Notes under the pieces: model-generated | Database searches by the model: none | The model's input: the letters and a program-made list of their open reading frames with translations, nothing else | Told to the model about the DNA's origin: nothing | Translations under genes and position numbers: made by a program | Assembly (NCBI RefSeq): GCF_038811545.1 | Contig: NZ_CP133319.1 | Coordinates: forward strand, 1,426,001-1,490,000 | Source of the DNA: Rhodoligotrophos sp. CJ14 | GTDB lineage: Bacteria; Pseudomonadota; Alphaproteobacteria; Rhizobiales; Im1 | DNA: 64,000 nucleotides | Direction of reading: 5' to 3' | In this document: positions 36,375 to 45,547 of the stretch, piece by piece | Numbering within the stretch: the first letter of the stretch is position 1 | Layout of the letters: each line of letters starts with the position of its first letter

Positions 36375-37246
36375 CCACTCGATCCGCGCGGTTCCGGCGG
36401 ATCGTCGTCGGCTTTGACAGCGCCGGAGAACCGCATCTTCTGGTGGAGACCGCAACGAGCATCGCGCGAGCGACCCGCTCGGCCGTTCACGGCGTTTTTG
36501 TGGAAGACGCGACCCTGACCACCCTGGCCGACTTGCCTTTCGTAAGGCTGGTGCAGGCGCCTGGCGCAGGCCCTGGCCAGGTGACCCGCGAGCGCATGCA
36601 GGCGGCCATTCAGCGCGAGGCAACCGCCTGCGAGAGGGCGCTCTCCCAATCCGCGCGGCGCGCCCGGCTGCATTGGAGCTTCGACCGCGCCCACGGCTTG
36701 CTGCGCGATGAGATCGAAACCAGCGCGGAAGCCGAGGATCTCGTTCTTGTGCGCGCAGATCCTCACACTGGAACGACCGTGCTGCAGGCACTTGCCGCCG
36801 CCCGCAGCCCGCGTTTCAAAGGCGCGGGGCTGGTGGTCGTGCCACGTTTGGCGCGGCCCGTTCGCGGACCGCTTGCCCTGCTATCGGCTGCGGATAGATT
36901 TTCTCCCAATGTGGTCCAATTCGCAGCCTCTTTGGCGGATGCGCGCCGGGAAAATCTTGGCGTGCTGCTCGTGGCCCCGGATGAGGCTGCAATGACACGG
37001 CTGGGATCCGAGCTCCACGAGGCAGCTTTGCACCGCCCGATCACGATCTACCGCTTGATCGGCGGTCAACTCAGCCATTTGGCCGGCCTTTTGCGTGAGA
37101 TTGGCGCATCCTTGGTGACGGCCGACCTCTCCGGCAGCCCGTTCCGTGACGATCCCACCGCTCTGGCACTGCTTTCCGCCGCTGCGGCACCGGTTATTCT
37201 CCTTCGCCGGCCGGATAAGCGGGAAGGCATGGGTGATCCGGCGTGA
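36371..37246 (+). CDS. Usp-like protein coupled to the Lon-like protease
   Basis: A 291-residue cytoplasmic protein with an N-terminal Usp-like alpha/beta fold (RRIVVGFDSAGEPHLLVETA, then VHGVFVEDATL) and a second, weaker repeat in the C-terminal half (LALLSAADRFSPNVVQFAA, ending APVILLRRPDK). The usual nucleotide-binding glycine motif is absent from both. Start ATG overlaps the Lon-like stop as ATGA, so the two proteins are made together. Its role is unknown; a substrate adaptor or sensor for the protease is inferred from coupling only. Confidence 0.8.
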   Translation: MTTRSARFRRIVVGFDSAGEPHLLVETATSIARATRSAVHGVFVEDATLTTLADLPFVRLVQAPGAGPGQVTRERMQAAIQREATACERALSQSARRARLHWSFDRAHGLLRDEIETSAEAEDLVLVRADPHTGTTVLQALAAARSPRFKGAGLVVVPRLARPVRGPLALLSAADRFSPNVVQFAASLADARRENLGVLLVAPDEAAMTRLGSELHEAALHRPITIYRLIGGQLSHLAGLLREIGASLVTADLSGSPFRDDPTALALLSAAAAPVILLRRPDKREGMGDPA

Positions 37247-37251
37247 TCCGT

Positions 37252-38130
37252 TCAGTTCACACAGACAGCATATGGCCCGATGCCGGCCATGCGTCGTTGA
37301 ATGAGGTTGGTGATCCGGTTGGTAAGCCGTCCAGGCTTGCCGGCTGAACGGACCAGCGGATTGGGCAGCACGGCCGCCAGCAATGCGGCTTCCCGCCGGG
37401 TAAGATCTTTGGCGCGCTTGCCGAAATGGCGGCGGGCGGCCTCCTCTGCTCCGTAGATGCCCCTGCCGAATTCCGCGATATTGAGATAGACCTCCATCAC
37501 CCGCCGTTTGGACCAGATGAGGTCGATCCACAAGGCAAGCGGCACCTCGAGCGCCTTGCGCAGATAGGATCGCCCTGGCCACAGGAACAGGTTCTTCGCC
37601 GTCTGCATGGTGATGGTGCTCGCGCCACGGGATTCGTCATCCTCGATCACCCGGCTGACCGCCACCCAGTCAATTCCCGAATGCATGCAGAAGCGTTGAT
37701 CCTCCGACGAGATCACGGCTCGCGCGAGATGGGGCGAGATATCATCCATCGGCACCCAGTCGTAATGGGGAATCACGCCTTGGATGAGACGGATCAGCAT
37801 GAGCGCCGAGGCTGGTGGCGGCACCACCGCGTAAACAAGCGTGATGAGGTAGGGCAGAAGGAGCAGTCCGCCGATGATCAGCGCCAGCCGCTTCACCAAC
37901 GCCCGCCTGCCCTGCGCGAGCTTCTGCAAAAGGTGAGGCCGGCGAAACACGCGGCGCAGCCAGCCTGGGCCCGCTCCCGTGCGGTCGATCTCCTCATCCT
38001 GTGTCGCGATGATCTCGCTATCGCTCGCCACCTGATCGTCCTGTTCCTCTTTCGAGACCGGCGGTCCCCCTGCTCTATCAAACGACCGGACCTCAAGAGG
38101 AAACGAGACTCCTCTCGGAAAATTCCTCAT
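37252..38130 (-). CDS. mtgA: Monofunctional peptidoglycan glycosyltransferase MtgA
   Basis: A GT51 enzyme that polymerises glycan strands from lipid II. The conserved motifs are SSEDQRFCMHSGID (catalytic Glu), GASTITMQTAKNLFL, KRRVMEVYLNIAEFGRGIYG and REAALLAAVLPNP. One membrane helix lies about 75-100 residues from the start. From ATG 38130 the protein has about 292 residues, roughly 60 more than usual, because an acidic N-terminal cytoplasmic tail precedes the helix. GGATCGGGA supports this start. It is divergent from ispA, a common Hyphomicrobiales arrangement, and convergent with the Usp-like gene. Confidence 0.94.
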   Translation of the reverse strand: MRNFPRGVSFPLEVRSFDRAGGPPVSKEEQDDQVASDSEIIATQDEEIDRTGAGPGWLRRVFRRPHLLQKLAQGRRALVKRLALIIGGLLLLPYLITLVYAVVPPPASALMLIRLIQGVIPHYDWVPMDDISPHLARAVISSEDQRFCMHSGIDWVAVSRVIEDDESRGASTITMQTAKNLFLWPGRSYLRKALEVPLALWIDLIWSKRRVMEVYLNIAEFGRGIYGAEEAARRHFGKRAKDLTRREAALLAAVLPNPLVRSAGKPGRLTNRITNLIQRRMAGIGPYAVCVN

Positions 38131-38318
38131 TCCCGATCCGTCGCGATTGCGTGTTGGCCTGCGCCCCCGTATGACAGCACCAGACGAATTCGTGAAGCAT
38201 GCCTCCAACCAGTTACGGCAAACTACTTTTCGCCGCTGGTCAATCGGAAGATGACTTGACGAAGCCGCTTGAGGGCATGCCCCTCGCTCGGAACAGGAAC
38301 TTTTCCGGACCGCCCTCC

Positions 38319-39209
38319 ATGTCATTTGAAACACGTTTGAAGGAAACTGCCCGCCAAGTCGATCAGATGCTCGAGCATCTGCTCCCTGTCAGAGGCGCTG
38401 CGGCGCCCCGGGTCATCGAAGCCATGCGCTATTCGAGCATCGGCCAGGGCAAGCGCCTCCGGCCGTTCTTCGTGCGGGAAAGCAGCGCCTTGTTCGATGT
38501 GGACCCGACGCGCGCCCTACGTGTGGGCACTGCGCTGGAATGCGTGCACTGCTATTCGCTAGTGCATGATGATCTGCCCGCCATGGACGACGACGACCTG
38601 CGCCGCGGCAAGCCGACGGCCCACATTGCCTATGATGAGGCGACCGCCATTCTGGCCGGTGACGGCCTGCTCACCTTCGCCTTCGAGATCCTTGCTGATC
38701 CCGAAACCCATCCCGACGCGGATATCCGCGCCGAGCTCGTGCTCCATCTCGCACGCGCCGCCGGCGCAGACGGCATGGTCGGCGGACAGATGCTGGACCT
38801 GCAGGCCGAGACCAGTGCAACGCCGCTCAAGCTTGACGATATCGTCAAGCTGCAGGCCATGAAGACCGGTGCCCTGTTCCGCTATTCCCTTGAGGCCGGC
38901 GCCATCCTCGGTCGCGCGGCTCCCGATGAGCGCCGCGCATTGGTCGGCTATTCCGAGAAGGTGGGCCTTGCATTCCAGATCGCTGACGACCTGTTGGATG
39001 CGGAGGGTGACGAAGTGGTCACCGGCAAGCGCACCGGCAAGGATGATGCGGCGGGCAAGGCAACCTTCGTGCAGCTCTTAGGGGTTGAAGGCGCACGCAA
39101 CAGAGCGCGCGAGCTCGTCGCTGAAGCCTCCGCGCTGCTGGAGCGATTTGGCGCCCGCGGCGACATGCTGCGCGAGGCAGCGAATTTCATCGTCGAGAGG
39201 AAGAGCTGA
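38319..39209 (+). CDS. ispA: Polyprenyl (probably farnesyl/geranylgeranyl) diphosphate synthase
   Basis: A 296-residue trans-prenyltransferase. The first Asp-rich motif is DDLPAMDDDD (residues 84-93) with RRGKPT following; the second is FQIADDLLD near residue 240; GQGKRLRP binds the diphosphate. Length and motifs fit the IspA group making farnesyl diphosphate for undecaprenyl and quinone side chains. ATG 38319 matches family N-termini; the open frame from 38199 is not conserved. It stands next to mtgA (uses an undecaprenyl-linked substrate) and near ispG (makes its precursors). Confidence 0.93.
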   Translation: MSFETRLKETARQVDQMLEHLLPVRGAAAPRVIEAMRYSSIGQGKRLRPFFVRESSALFDVDPTRALRVGTALECVHCYSLVHDDLPAMDDDDLRRGKPTAHIAYDEATAILAGDGLLTFAFEILADPETHPDADIRAELVLHLARAAGADGMVGGQMLDLQAETSATPLKLDDIVKLQAMKTGALFRYSLEAGAILGRAAPDERRALVGYSEKVGLAFQIADDLLDAEGDEVVTGKRTGKDDAAGKATFVQLLGVEGARNRARELVAEASALLERFGARGDMLREAANFIVERKS

Positions 39210-39269
39210 GAGAGGGGCAGAGCACCCTCACTTCAGACGTTGGGATCTCGGAGCAAGCGAGAGCCCTGC

Positions 39270-40541
39270 CTATTCGGCGGCTCCCGCCATCACCACGCGC
39301 TCACCCGCGGGCGCGCCCAGCCCATACCGGCGTTCCACATAAGTCTCGACCAGCTGCCTGAACTGCTCGCCGAGATTTTCACCGCGCAGGGTCATGACCT
39401 TCTTGCCATCCACGAAGACGGGCGCAGCCGGAAGCTCGCCGGTACCCGGCAGCGAGATGCCGATATCGGCATATTTGGACTCGCCCGGTCCATTGACGAT
39501 GCAGCCCATGACCGCGAGCTGCAGGGTCTCGAAGCCCCGATAGGTCTCGCGCCACTCCGGCACGCGCTGCTGGATATAGTCCTGGATCTCCTTCGCGAGC
39601 TCCTGGAACACCGTGGAGGTTGTGCGCCCGCACCCGGGGCACGCGATCACTTGCGGTGAGAACGCGCGCAAGCCCATCGCCTGCAGGATCTCCTGGCCGA
39701 CGCGCACTTCGAGTGAGCGGTCGGCCCCAGGCTCCGGTGTCAGCGAGATGCGGATCGTATCCCCGATGCCTTGCTGAAGCAGCACAGCGAGGCCGGCTGT
39801 GGAGGAGACGATGCCCTTCGAGCCCATGCCCGCTTCGGTGAGGCCAAGATGCAGCGCATAGTCGCAGCGCTCGGCCAGCATCTGATAGCAGCGGATCAGA
39901 TCCTGCACGGTCGACACCTTGTTCGACAGCACGATCTTATTGCGCGGCATGCCGAGCTCTTCGGCGCGGGCTGCTGAGATGAGCGCCGACTGAACCATGG
40001 TCTCGTGCATGACCGCGCGCGCGGTCAGCGGCTTGGGCGAGCGCGCATTCTCGTCCATCAGCTTGGTAAGAAGCTCCTGGTCGAGCGAGCCCATATTGAC
40101 CCCGATCCGCACTGGCTTGTCGAAGCGCAGCGCCGTCTCGATCATCATGGCGAATTGCTTGTCGCGCTTGTCGCGAAAGCCGACATTGCCGGGATTGATC
40201 CGATATTTGGCCAGCGCTTCGGCGCAGGCGGGATAATCGGCGAGCAGTTTGTGGCCGATATAATGGAAGTCGCCGATCAGCGGCACGTTGAGGCCGCGCT
40301 TCTCGAGCTTCTCCCTGATGTGGGGAACCGCCGCCGCGGCTTCCGGCCGGTCGACTGTGATACGGACGAGCTCTGAACCGGCACGCCACAGCGCGGCCAC
40401 CTGCCGAGCGGTTGCTTCCGCATCCGCCGTGTCCGTATTGGTCATCGATTGCACGACGATCGGTGTGCCTCCGCCGACCATGACATCGCCGACCATGACG
40501 CCGACAGTCTTGTGACGGGGGAGATCCGGAAAATCAGCCAT
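39270..40541 (-). CDS. ispG: 4-hydroxy-3-methylbut-2-enyl-diphosphate synthase IspG (GcpE)
   Basis: A 423-residue Fe-S enzyme of the MEP isoprenoid pathway converting MEcPP to HMBPP. The N-terminal TIM barrel shows [20 protein letters not shown]. The [4Fe-4S] site is seen as CPGCGRT near residue 300 and the third Cys in [10 protein letters not shown]. Length is normal. It ends 60 bases after the ispA stop (convergent). Together the two genes cover precursor supply and chain elongation. Confidence 0.97.
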   Translation of the reverse strand: MADFPDLPRHKTVGVMVGDVMVGGGTPIVVQSMTNTDTADAEATARQVAALWRAGSELVRITVDRPEAAAAVPHIREKLEKRGLNVPLIGDFHYIGHKLLADYPACAEALAKYRINPGNVGFRDKRDKQFAMMIETALRFDKPVRIGVNMGSLDQELLTKLMDENARSPKPLTARAVMHETMVQSALISAARAEELGMPRNKIVLSNKVSTVQDLIRCYQMLAERCDYALHLGLTEAGMGSKGIVSSTAGLAVLLQQGIGDTIRISLTPEPGADRSLEVRVGQEILQAMGLRAFSPQVIACPGCGRTTSTVFQELAKEIQDYIQQRVPEWRETYRGFETLQLAVMGCIVNGPGESKYADIGISLPGTGELPAAPVFVDGKKVMTLRGENLGEQFRQLVETYVERRYGLGAPAGERVVMAGAAE

Positions 40542-40670
40542 CTTGCATTCCTGGGACTTGAGACCTTGTCTTTGACACGGCCCTGCGACGCTTTCAAGAC
40601 ATACGCTCCGCCCTTTTCTGGACGATTAACGAACGACTGCCCGGTTGGATAGCTACACGGACTGGCTTGA

Positions 40671-41159
40671 TTACTCCCGGCTTGCCGCGCATTGCGTGCA
40701 GGTGCCGTTCACCTCGACCACCGGCCGGGCGACCGCGAAGCCCACGCTTTCGGCGGATCGCTTGATGGCGGCGAAGACATCGGCGCCCTGAACCTCCAGC
40801 ACCATACCGCAACGATCACAGATCAGCAGCACCGCGCGTTCCGCATCCCCATGGTCATGGGTGCAGGCCACATAGGCATTTCGGCTTTCGACCTTGTGAA
40901 CGAGACCCTGGGCCCGCAGGAAGTCGAGGGCGCGATAGACGGTGATCGGCGCCGGCCGATCGCCCGCCAGCGCCATACGGTCGATGATGTCGTATGCGCC
41001 CACCGCTTCGTGTCCGGAGGCGATGATCTCGAGAACCTCGCGGCGCAGTGGCGTGAGGCGCGCACCTGCGCGTGCGCAGGAGCGCTCCGCCCGGGCGATG
41101 GTCTCGCCCACACAGGCCGCGTGATCATGATCGGATGAAGGAAAATCGGTATGCGCCAT
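40671..41159 (-). CDS. zur: Fur-family regulator, Zur type
   Basis: A 162-residue Fur-family metalloregulator. The DNA-binding part is about residues 20-100 (LTPLRREVLEIIASGHEAVG, PITVYRALDFLRAQGLVHKV). The structural zinc site is formed by CDRCG and CTQC near residues 118 and 155. The short His-rich N-terminus (SSDHDHAAC) and the ACTHDHGDAER stretch favour a zinc sensor. No zinc transporter gene is in the window. A near-palindrome 18 bases upstream suggests self-control or a promoter element. Confidence 0.88.
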   Translation of the reverse strand: MAHTDFPSSDHDHAACVGETIARAERSCARAGARLTPLRREVLEIIASGHEAVGAYDIIDRMALAGDRPAPITVYRALDFLRAQGLVHKVESRNAYVACTHDHGDAERAVLLICDRCGMVLEVQGADVFAAIKRSAESVGFAVARPVVEVNGTCTQCAASRE

Positions 41160-41176
41160 GGATGCTCCGTTCTTCC

Positions 41177-41189
41177 GTTATAATATTAC
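41177..41189 (-). promoter_or_regulatory. Near-palindromic candidate Zur operator
   Basis: GTTATAATATTAC matches its own reverse complement at ten of thirteen positions. It lies 18-30 bases upstream of the zur start and overlaps the upstream gene's stop codon. The GTTATAnTATAAC style resembles alphaproteobacterial Zur sites. An alternative is a plain -10 element (TATAAT-like). Confidence 0.45.
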
Positions 41190-42610
41190 GCAGCCCCGGG
41201 TGGTTCAACGTGGCGGGCGTAATTTGACGCAAGTCCGTTCAGCACCCCATTGAATCGCTCAATGGGCGCCTGTTCGCGAATGAGCCCGAGCGGGACGGAG
41301 AAATGGCCGCGCCGCCAGGTGAACCGGTTCTCAGGCGGCACCTGCCATCGGTCGAGCAGGTGGGCCGCGCTGAGATAAGGCGTGATCTCGTCATCGCGCC
41401 CATTGAGGGCAACGATCAGGTCCGGCGGCACCGTTGGTTCCTCCCAAGGGTCGGTCACAGCGAGAAAAGGCGACATCGCCTCGAAATCCCAACCTGCCTC
41501 CCGAACCAGCTCCCGCCCGCCCCAGATATCAATGAGCTCCCCCAGAAAAACATGCCACAAACTGGCACAATGAGTGATCAGGAAAAGTGCATCGGGCCAG
41601 AAGGCGCGGGGCCAATACTGGGATTTGGTCGCGACCATCTGCGCCGTCAGCGCCCCCAGGCTGATCCCGCCGACGGCGACTGGCCCTGTGGAGGTGGCCT
41701 TCGCCCAGCGCAACAGAATGGCCCATTCGAGCACCGCCGAAATCAGCCCGGTGAACGCGGTGAGCGGCATCCGCGCGGCGAACGCCTCGCCCGAATAGAG
41801 CCCCGGCGGGATGCGCCGCCCATGCCATGGTGCCTCCGGCCAGATCACCCGGATGCCCGCTTGCACATGCGGGATGGCTCCTGATTTCAACCCCTTCCAA
41901 TGGTCGAAATCCATGCCCATTCCATGCCCGAAGATGAGGGTCGGGGGATTGATGATCCCACGCGGCTCATAGACCCAGGCCGTGACGTAATCTCCCGTTG
42001 CAGAACATGGCGAGCGGAAGCTGATCCAGTACTGCCGGCCGATTGCCCCTTCGAGCGGCGCCGAGGTCAGGACCGGCGTCTCCGCGGGCATGCGATAGAG
42101 GGCTTCCTCATCAAAGCCGCCGAGAGCATCGAAAGCCGTGCGCGCTTCGGCTGGGGTCGGGATCTCCCGTTTGGCGGCCGGCACCCTATGGCGGTAGCGC
42201 AGCCGGCCGAAGCGGCGGAACAGAAGATTATGCGCATGTGCCGCATCGAGCCGCTCCGTCTCGATGGTTGCCATGAGGCCTGGCGCGGCCGCACCCCGAC
42301 CGAACGAGCAGTCTTCCCAGCGTGCTTCCGCCAGCGCGCGCCGTCGGCGGGCATCGGCCATCTCGGCGAGGAGGCGCCTGATCTCGGATTTCCCCAAGAG
42401 CAGCGGCCCGGCGCCCACCTCCTCGAGGAACTTGTTCACATCCGTGCCCGCCGCATTGGCGGCCGCCCATTGCCGGAACCGCGGCAGATAGCTCCGTTTG
42501 AGGCCCGCCATGGCGAGCCGATCGAACCACGGCCGCGCAATAAACTTGCCTGTGGGCCCCCTTACCAGATTCAGTATTATACGATTGTTCATCAGCCAGA
42601 GCCGCCCCAT
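41186..42610 (-). CDS. Alpha/beta-hydrolase-fold protein
   Basis: About 470 residues. The C-terminal two thirds has the hydrolase fold: PTLIFGHGMGMDFDHWKG (oxyanion region), VAVGGISLGALTAQM (GxSxG nucleophile elbow with Ser in GGISLG), ALNGRDDEITPY (acidic residue) and WRRGHFSVPLG (catalytic His). The N-terminal 170 residues are helical and basic, and I do not recognise them. The substrate is unknown. The ATG at 42610 or at 42592 could be the start. It precedes zur on the same strand, with the zur promoter element over its stop. Confidence 0.8.
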   Translation of the reverse strand: MGRLWLMNNRIILNLVRGPTGKFIARPWFDRLAMAGLKRSYLPRFRQWAAANAAGTDVNKFLEEVGAGPLLLGKSEIRRLLAEMADARRRRALAEARWEDCSFGRGAAAPGLMATIETERLDAAHAHNLLFRRFGRLRYRHRVPAAKREIPTPAEARTAFDALGGFDEEALYRMPAETPVLTSAPLEGAIGRQYWISFRSPCSATGDYVTAWVYEPRGIINPPTLIFGHGMGMDFDHWKGLKSGAIPHVQAGIRVIWPEAPWHGRRIPPGLYSGEAFAARMPLTAFTGLISAVLEWAILLRWAKATSTGPVAVGGISLGALTAQMVATKSQYWPRAFWPDALFLITHCASLWHVFLGELIDIWGGRELVREAGWDFEAMSPFLAVTDPWEEPTVPPDLIVALNGRDDEITPYLSAAHLLDRWQVPPENRFTWRRGHFSVPLGLIREQAPIERFNGVLNGLASNYARHVEPPGAA

Positions 42611-42779
42611 CTCGACTGGCTAAGGACTATTACATCCGGTGTTTCCAGCAAGCCGTGCTAATTGGGTTTGCGTCAACCCCAGCGCGCGGCTCCAGGCGAT
42701 TTTCGGCGCTGGCGTTTGGACAAAAGCCAGAGTACGAAGCTAGCGACGTTGGGGTGGGAGTGTCAGAGAAGGAGCAACA

Positions 42780-44381
42780 ATGGCGCAGTCGACGGGCGAG
42801 GCTTTGGTCAGTCTGCTGGAGGGATATGGATTTGAGCAGGCTTTCGGAATTCCCGGCGTTCACAATGTCGAGTTCTACCGGGCGCTTCCCCGGTCCTCGA
42901 TCCGCCATGTGCTGCCGCGCCATGAGCAGGGCGCCGGTTTCATGGCTGATGGCTATGGCAGGGTAACGGGCAAGCCGGCTGTTTGCTTCACGATCACTGG
43001 ACCGGGTCTCACGAATATTCTGACCGCAATCGGCGAGGCCTACGCGGACTCGGCGCCGATGCTGGTCATTTCGAGCACGCTTGATCTGCCGGATTTGGGT
43101 CAGGCCCGCGGCCGGCTTCACGAAATGATCGACCAGCTCGGGGCTGCACGCAATGTGGCGGGCTTTGCGGCTATAGCGACCTCGTCCGCGGATGTGCCGG
43201 ACGTGATTGCCCGCGCGATCACCGCCATCCGTTCAGGCAGGCCACAGCCCGCCTATGTGGAAATTCCAATCGATGTCCTGAAAAGCCCGGTTGAAGGCGA
43301 TTGGGAGCCTCGCGCCCTCGCGGGACTCCCCCAGCCCGACCCGGCACTGATCGACCGGGCGGCCGAATTCCTGCTGAAAGCGGAGCGCCCGATCATGGTC
43401 CTCGGCGGCGGTTCGGTTCGTGCATCCGAGGAGGCCCGGCGCATTGCCGAGATGGTGGGTGCAGCCGTGGTGACCACCATCGCCGGCAAGGGCGTGGTTG
43501 CAACCGACCACCCGCTCTGCCTCGGCGCCAACATGGTTGATGCGCGGATCCAGAAGCTCCTGTCCGAAGCCGATGTCGTACTGGCTGTCGGCACCGAGCT
43601 TGCCGAGACCGATTTCTGGCTGGACGGCGAGAACATCCAGTTCCGCGGTGCTCTCATTAGGGTCGACGTTGATCCGCAGAAGATCGCCTTCCCCCATTCC
43701 GCCGCCATTGCCATTTTGTCCGACGCCAAGGCGGCACTCGAGGGCCTCCTTGCTGCGATCGGCCGCCATGGCGAGGCGCCGAAGTCGCGGATCACCCCGT
43801 CCTGGGTTTCGGGTCTGCGCTCGGAGGTCGAGGCCAATGAATCGGACTCACGCAAGATGCACCGCAAGGTGCTGGAAGTGATCCGCAGGGCCCTGCCCGA
43901 TGACACGATCGTGGTGAGCGACGAGACACAGCTTGCCTATTCGGCCAATCAGGTCTTCCCCATGAACGTGCCGGCCAGTTGGTGTCACCCCATCGGCTTC
44001 GGCACCTTGGGTTATGGCCTTCCCGCAGCGATCGGCGCAAAGCTCGGCGCGCCAGACCGGCCGGTGGCCCTGATCACCGGCGATTACAGCTTTCAATATT
44101 GCTGCCCCGAACTTGGCACCGCCGCCGAAGCCGGTCTGTGTCTGCCCATCATTCTGTGGAATTCGGAATCCTTGGCCGAGATCCACGACGATATGGTGAA
44201 GAAGGGCATCAAGCCGAATGCGGTGACGCTTCAGAACCCGGATTTCCCCGCTCTCGCCAAAGCCTTCAACTGCCGCGGCTTGCGGGCAAATTCCCTGTCG
44301 GAGCTGGAATCGGCGATCAAAGAGGCGCTCACCGTTTCAGTGCCGACCTTGATCGAATTCCGCCGCGATACCGCTCTTTGA
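42780..44381 (+). CDS. TPP-dependent decarboxylase, 5-guanidino-2-oxopentanoate decarboxylase (AruI)-like
   Basis: A 533-residue thiamine-diphosphate enzyme of the acetolactate-synthase-like group. The PYR domain has PRHEQGAGFMADGYGR with the cofactor-activating Glu at residue 49, a central domain near 190-320 (VLGGGSVRAS) and the PP domain motif TGDYSFQYCC...LWNSES. The GDY replaces the usual GDG. Best fit is AruI, which decarboxylates 2-ketoarginine in the arginine transaminase pathway. No other aru gene is nearby, so the substrate is tentative. GGAGCAAC precedes the ATG. Confidence 0.85.
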   Translation: MAQSTGEALVSLLEGYGFEQAFGIPGVHNVEFYRALPRSSIRHVLPRHEQGAGFMADGYGRVTGKPAVCFTITGPGLTNILTAIGEAYADSAPMLVISSTLDLPDLGQARGRLHEMIDQLGAARNVAGFAAIATSSADVPDVIARAITAIRSGRPQPAYVEIPIDVLKSPVEGDWEPRALAGLPQPDPALIDRAAEFLLKAERPIMVLGGGSVRASEEARRIAEMVGAAVVTTIAGKGVVATDHPLCLGANMVDARIQKLLSEADVVLAVGTELAETDFWLDGENIQFRGALIRVDVDPQKIAFPHSAAIAILSDAKAALEGLLAAIGRHGEAPKSRITPSWVSGLRSEVEANESDSRKMHRKVLEVIRRALPDDTIVVSDETQLAYSANQVFPMNVPASWCHPIGFGTLGYGLPAAIGAKLGAPDRPVALITGDYSFQYCCPELGTAAEAGLCLPIILWNSESLAEIHDDMVKKGIKPNAVTLQNPDFPALAKAFNCRGLRANSLSELESAIKEALTVSVPTLIEFRRDTAL

Positions 44382-44559
44382 TCACGTGAGGTCGGCGGCA
44401 TGGGCGAATTGCCGCCGGCAAGCTTTACAGAGCATGCAAACGGCTCTGGCCATCTGCGGGGCGACGCTGTATAAGGCCGCCCACGTCAAGTTTTAGCGAT
44501 CGGATGACGTGACAACCGGTGCGTCCTTCGCGCTGATGCTGTCGCGAGGAGAGAAGATT

Positions 44560-44745
44560 ATGGCTGTTCCGAAAAGAAAAAGCTCCCCGATGCGTCGCGG
44601 CAACCGCCGCTCGGGTCACGCTAAGGAAAATCCCACCTATGTGGAGAACAAGCAGTCGGGCGAATTGCACCGGCCGCACCACATCGATCTGAAGACCGGG
44701 ATGTATCGCGGCCGGCAGATCCTGGAGCCCCGCGAGGAGTTCTGA
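44560..44745 (+). CDS. rpmF: 50S ribosomal protein L32
   Basis: A 61-residue L32 beginning [18 protein letters not shown] and including [15 protein letters not shown], the alphaproteobacterial L32 form without the zinc Cys residues. AGGAGAGAAG lies just before ATG 44560; the in-frame ATG at 44509 is unlikely. A strong terminator follows six bases later. It forms a short single-gene unit here, whereas in many relatives it lies next to mtgA. Confidence 0.97.
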   Translation: MAVPKRKSSPMRRGNRRSGHAKENPTYVENKQSGELHRPHHIDLKTGMYRGRQILEPREEF

Positions 44746-44750
44746 TGAAG

Positions 44751-44781
44751 ATCCCCGAAATCGCTGGTTTCGGGGATTTTT
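44751..44781 (+). terminator. Strong rho-independent terminator of rpmF
   Basis: ATCCCCGAAA at 44751-44760 pairs perfectly with TTTCGGGGAT at 44768-44777 around a seven-base loop, followed by a T-run to 44781. Confidence 0.92.
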
Positions 44782-44810
44782 GTTGGCGCCTTCAGCGGTA
44801 AGGCTCGCCA

Positions 44811-45398
44811 ATGCCGGACTTTCCCATGACAAAGCAGGACACGCAGCAAGGGGCGCATATCCTCGCACCCCAAGCGATCCTCGATTTCTGGCTCAACCAG
44901 CCGCCTGAGCGCTGGTTCACCCCTGATCCGGCTTTTGATCGCGAGATTGCGGAACGTTTCGGCACAGCGCTCGAGCATGCCAAGCGCGGCGCTTACGATG
45001 CCTGGGCTGAGACAGCCGAGGGCGCGCTCGCCCTCATCATTCTCCTCGACCAATTCTCGCGCAACATCCATCGCGGGACAGCAGCGATGTTCGCGGCCGA
45101 TGCGAAGGCACTCGCAGTGGCCAAGCATATGGTCGCCGCCGGCCAGGACCTCGCCCTACCGGTCGATTTGCGCTCCTGGGTCTATCTTCCCTTCATGCAT
45201 TCCGAGGCTCTGGCCGATCAGGACGCCTGCATCGCCTTATCCGCCAGATCTGGCCTAGAGGACAGCCTCCACTGGGCGCAGGTACATGCGGACATCATCC
45301 GTCGCTTCGGCCGCTTTCCCCATCGCAATCCCTTGCTCGGCCGTGAAATGACCGAGGACGAGCAGCGCTTTCTGGACGAGGGCGGGTTCAGCGGCTGA
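44811..45398 (+). CDS. DUF924-family protein
   Basis: A 195-residue soluble, mainly helical protein. The family marks are AILDFWLNQPPERWF near the start, LIILLDQFSRNIHRGTAAMF, YLPFMHSEALADQ and FGRFPHRNPLLGR. DUF924 proteins have a TPR-like helical fold; their role is not established. AAGG seven bases before ATG 44811 supports this start. It follows rpmF but is separated by a terminator. Confidence 0.9.
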   Translation: MPDFPMTKQDTQQGAHILAPQAILDFWLNQPPERWFTPDPAFDREIAERFGTALEHAKRGAYDAWAETAEGALALIILLDQFSRNIHRGTAAMFAADAKALAVAKHMVAAGQDLALPVDLRSWVYLPFMHSEALADQDACIALSARSGLEDSLHWAQVHADIIRRFGRFPHRNPLLGREMTEDEQRFLDEGGFSG

Positions 45399-45547
45399 GC
45401 GGGATCGCGGCGCTCCTGTCCCGGCGGCATCGCCTTAAGCTGCCCCTGTCTTAAATTGGTAAACTCTCCACCCCCGGTTGGCCCGTTCTTTGCTCCAATG
45501 TGCCCGATGGCTGGATCAGCGATCTGATCCGCCCCGAGTTGGCACGC

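Noticed and set aside
37252-38334. The longest mtgA frame beginning at 38334
   Set aside because: It adds 68 residues without conservation and runs over the start of the divergent ispA frame; ATG 38130 with GGATCGGGA is better.
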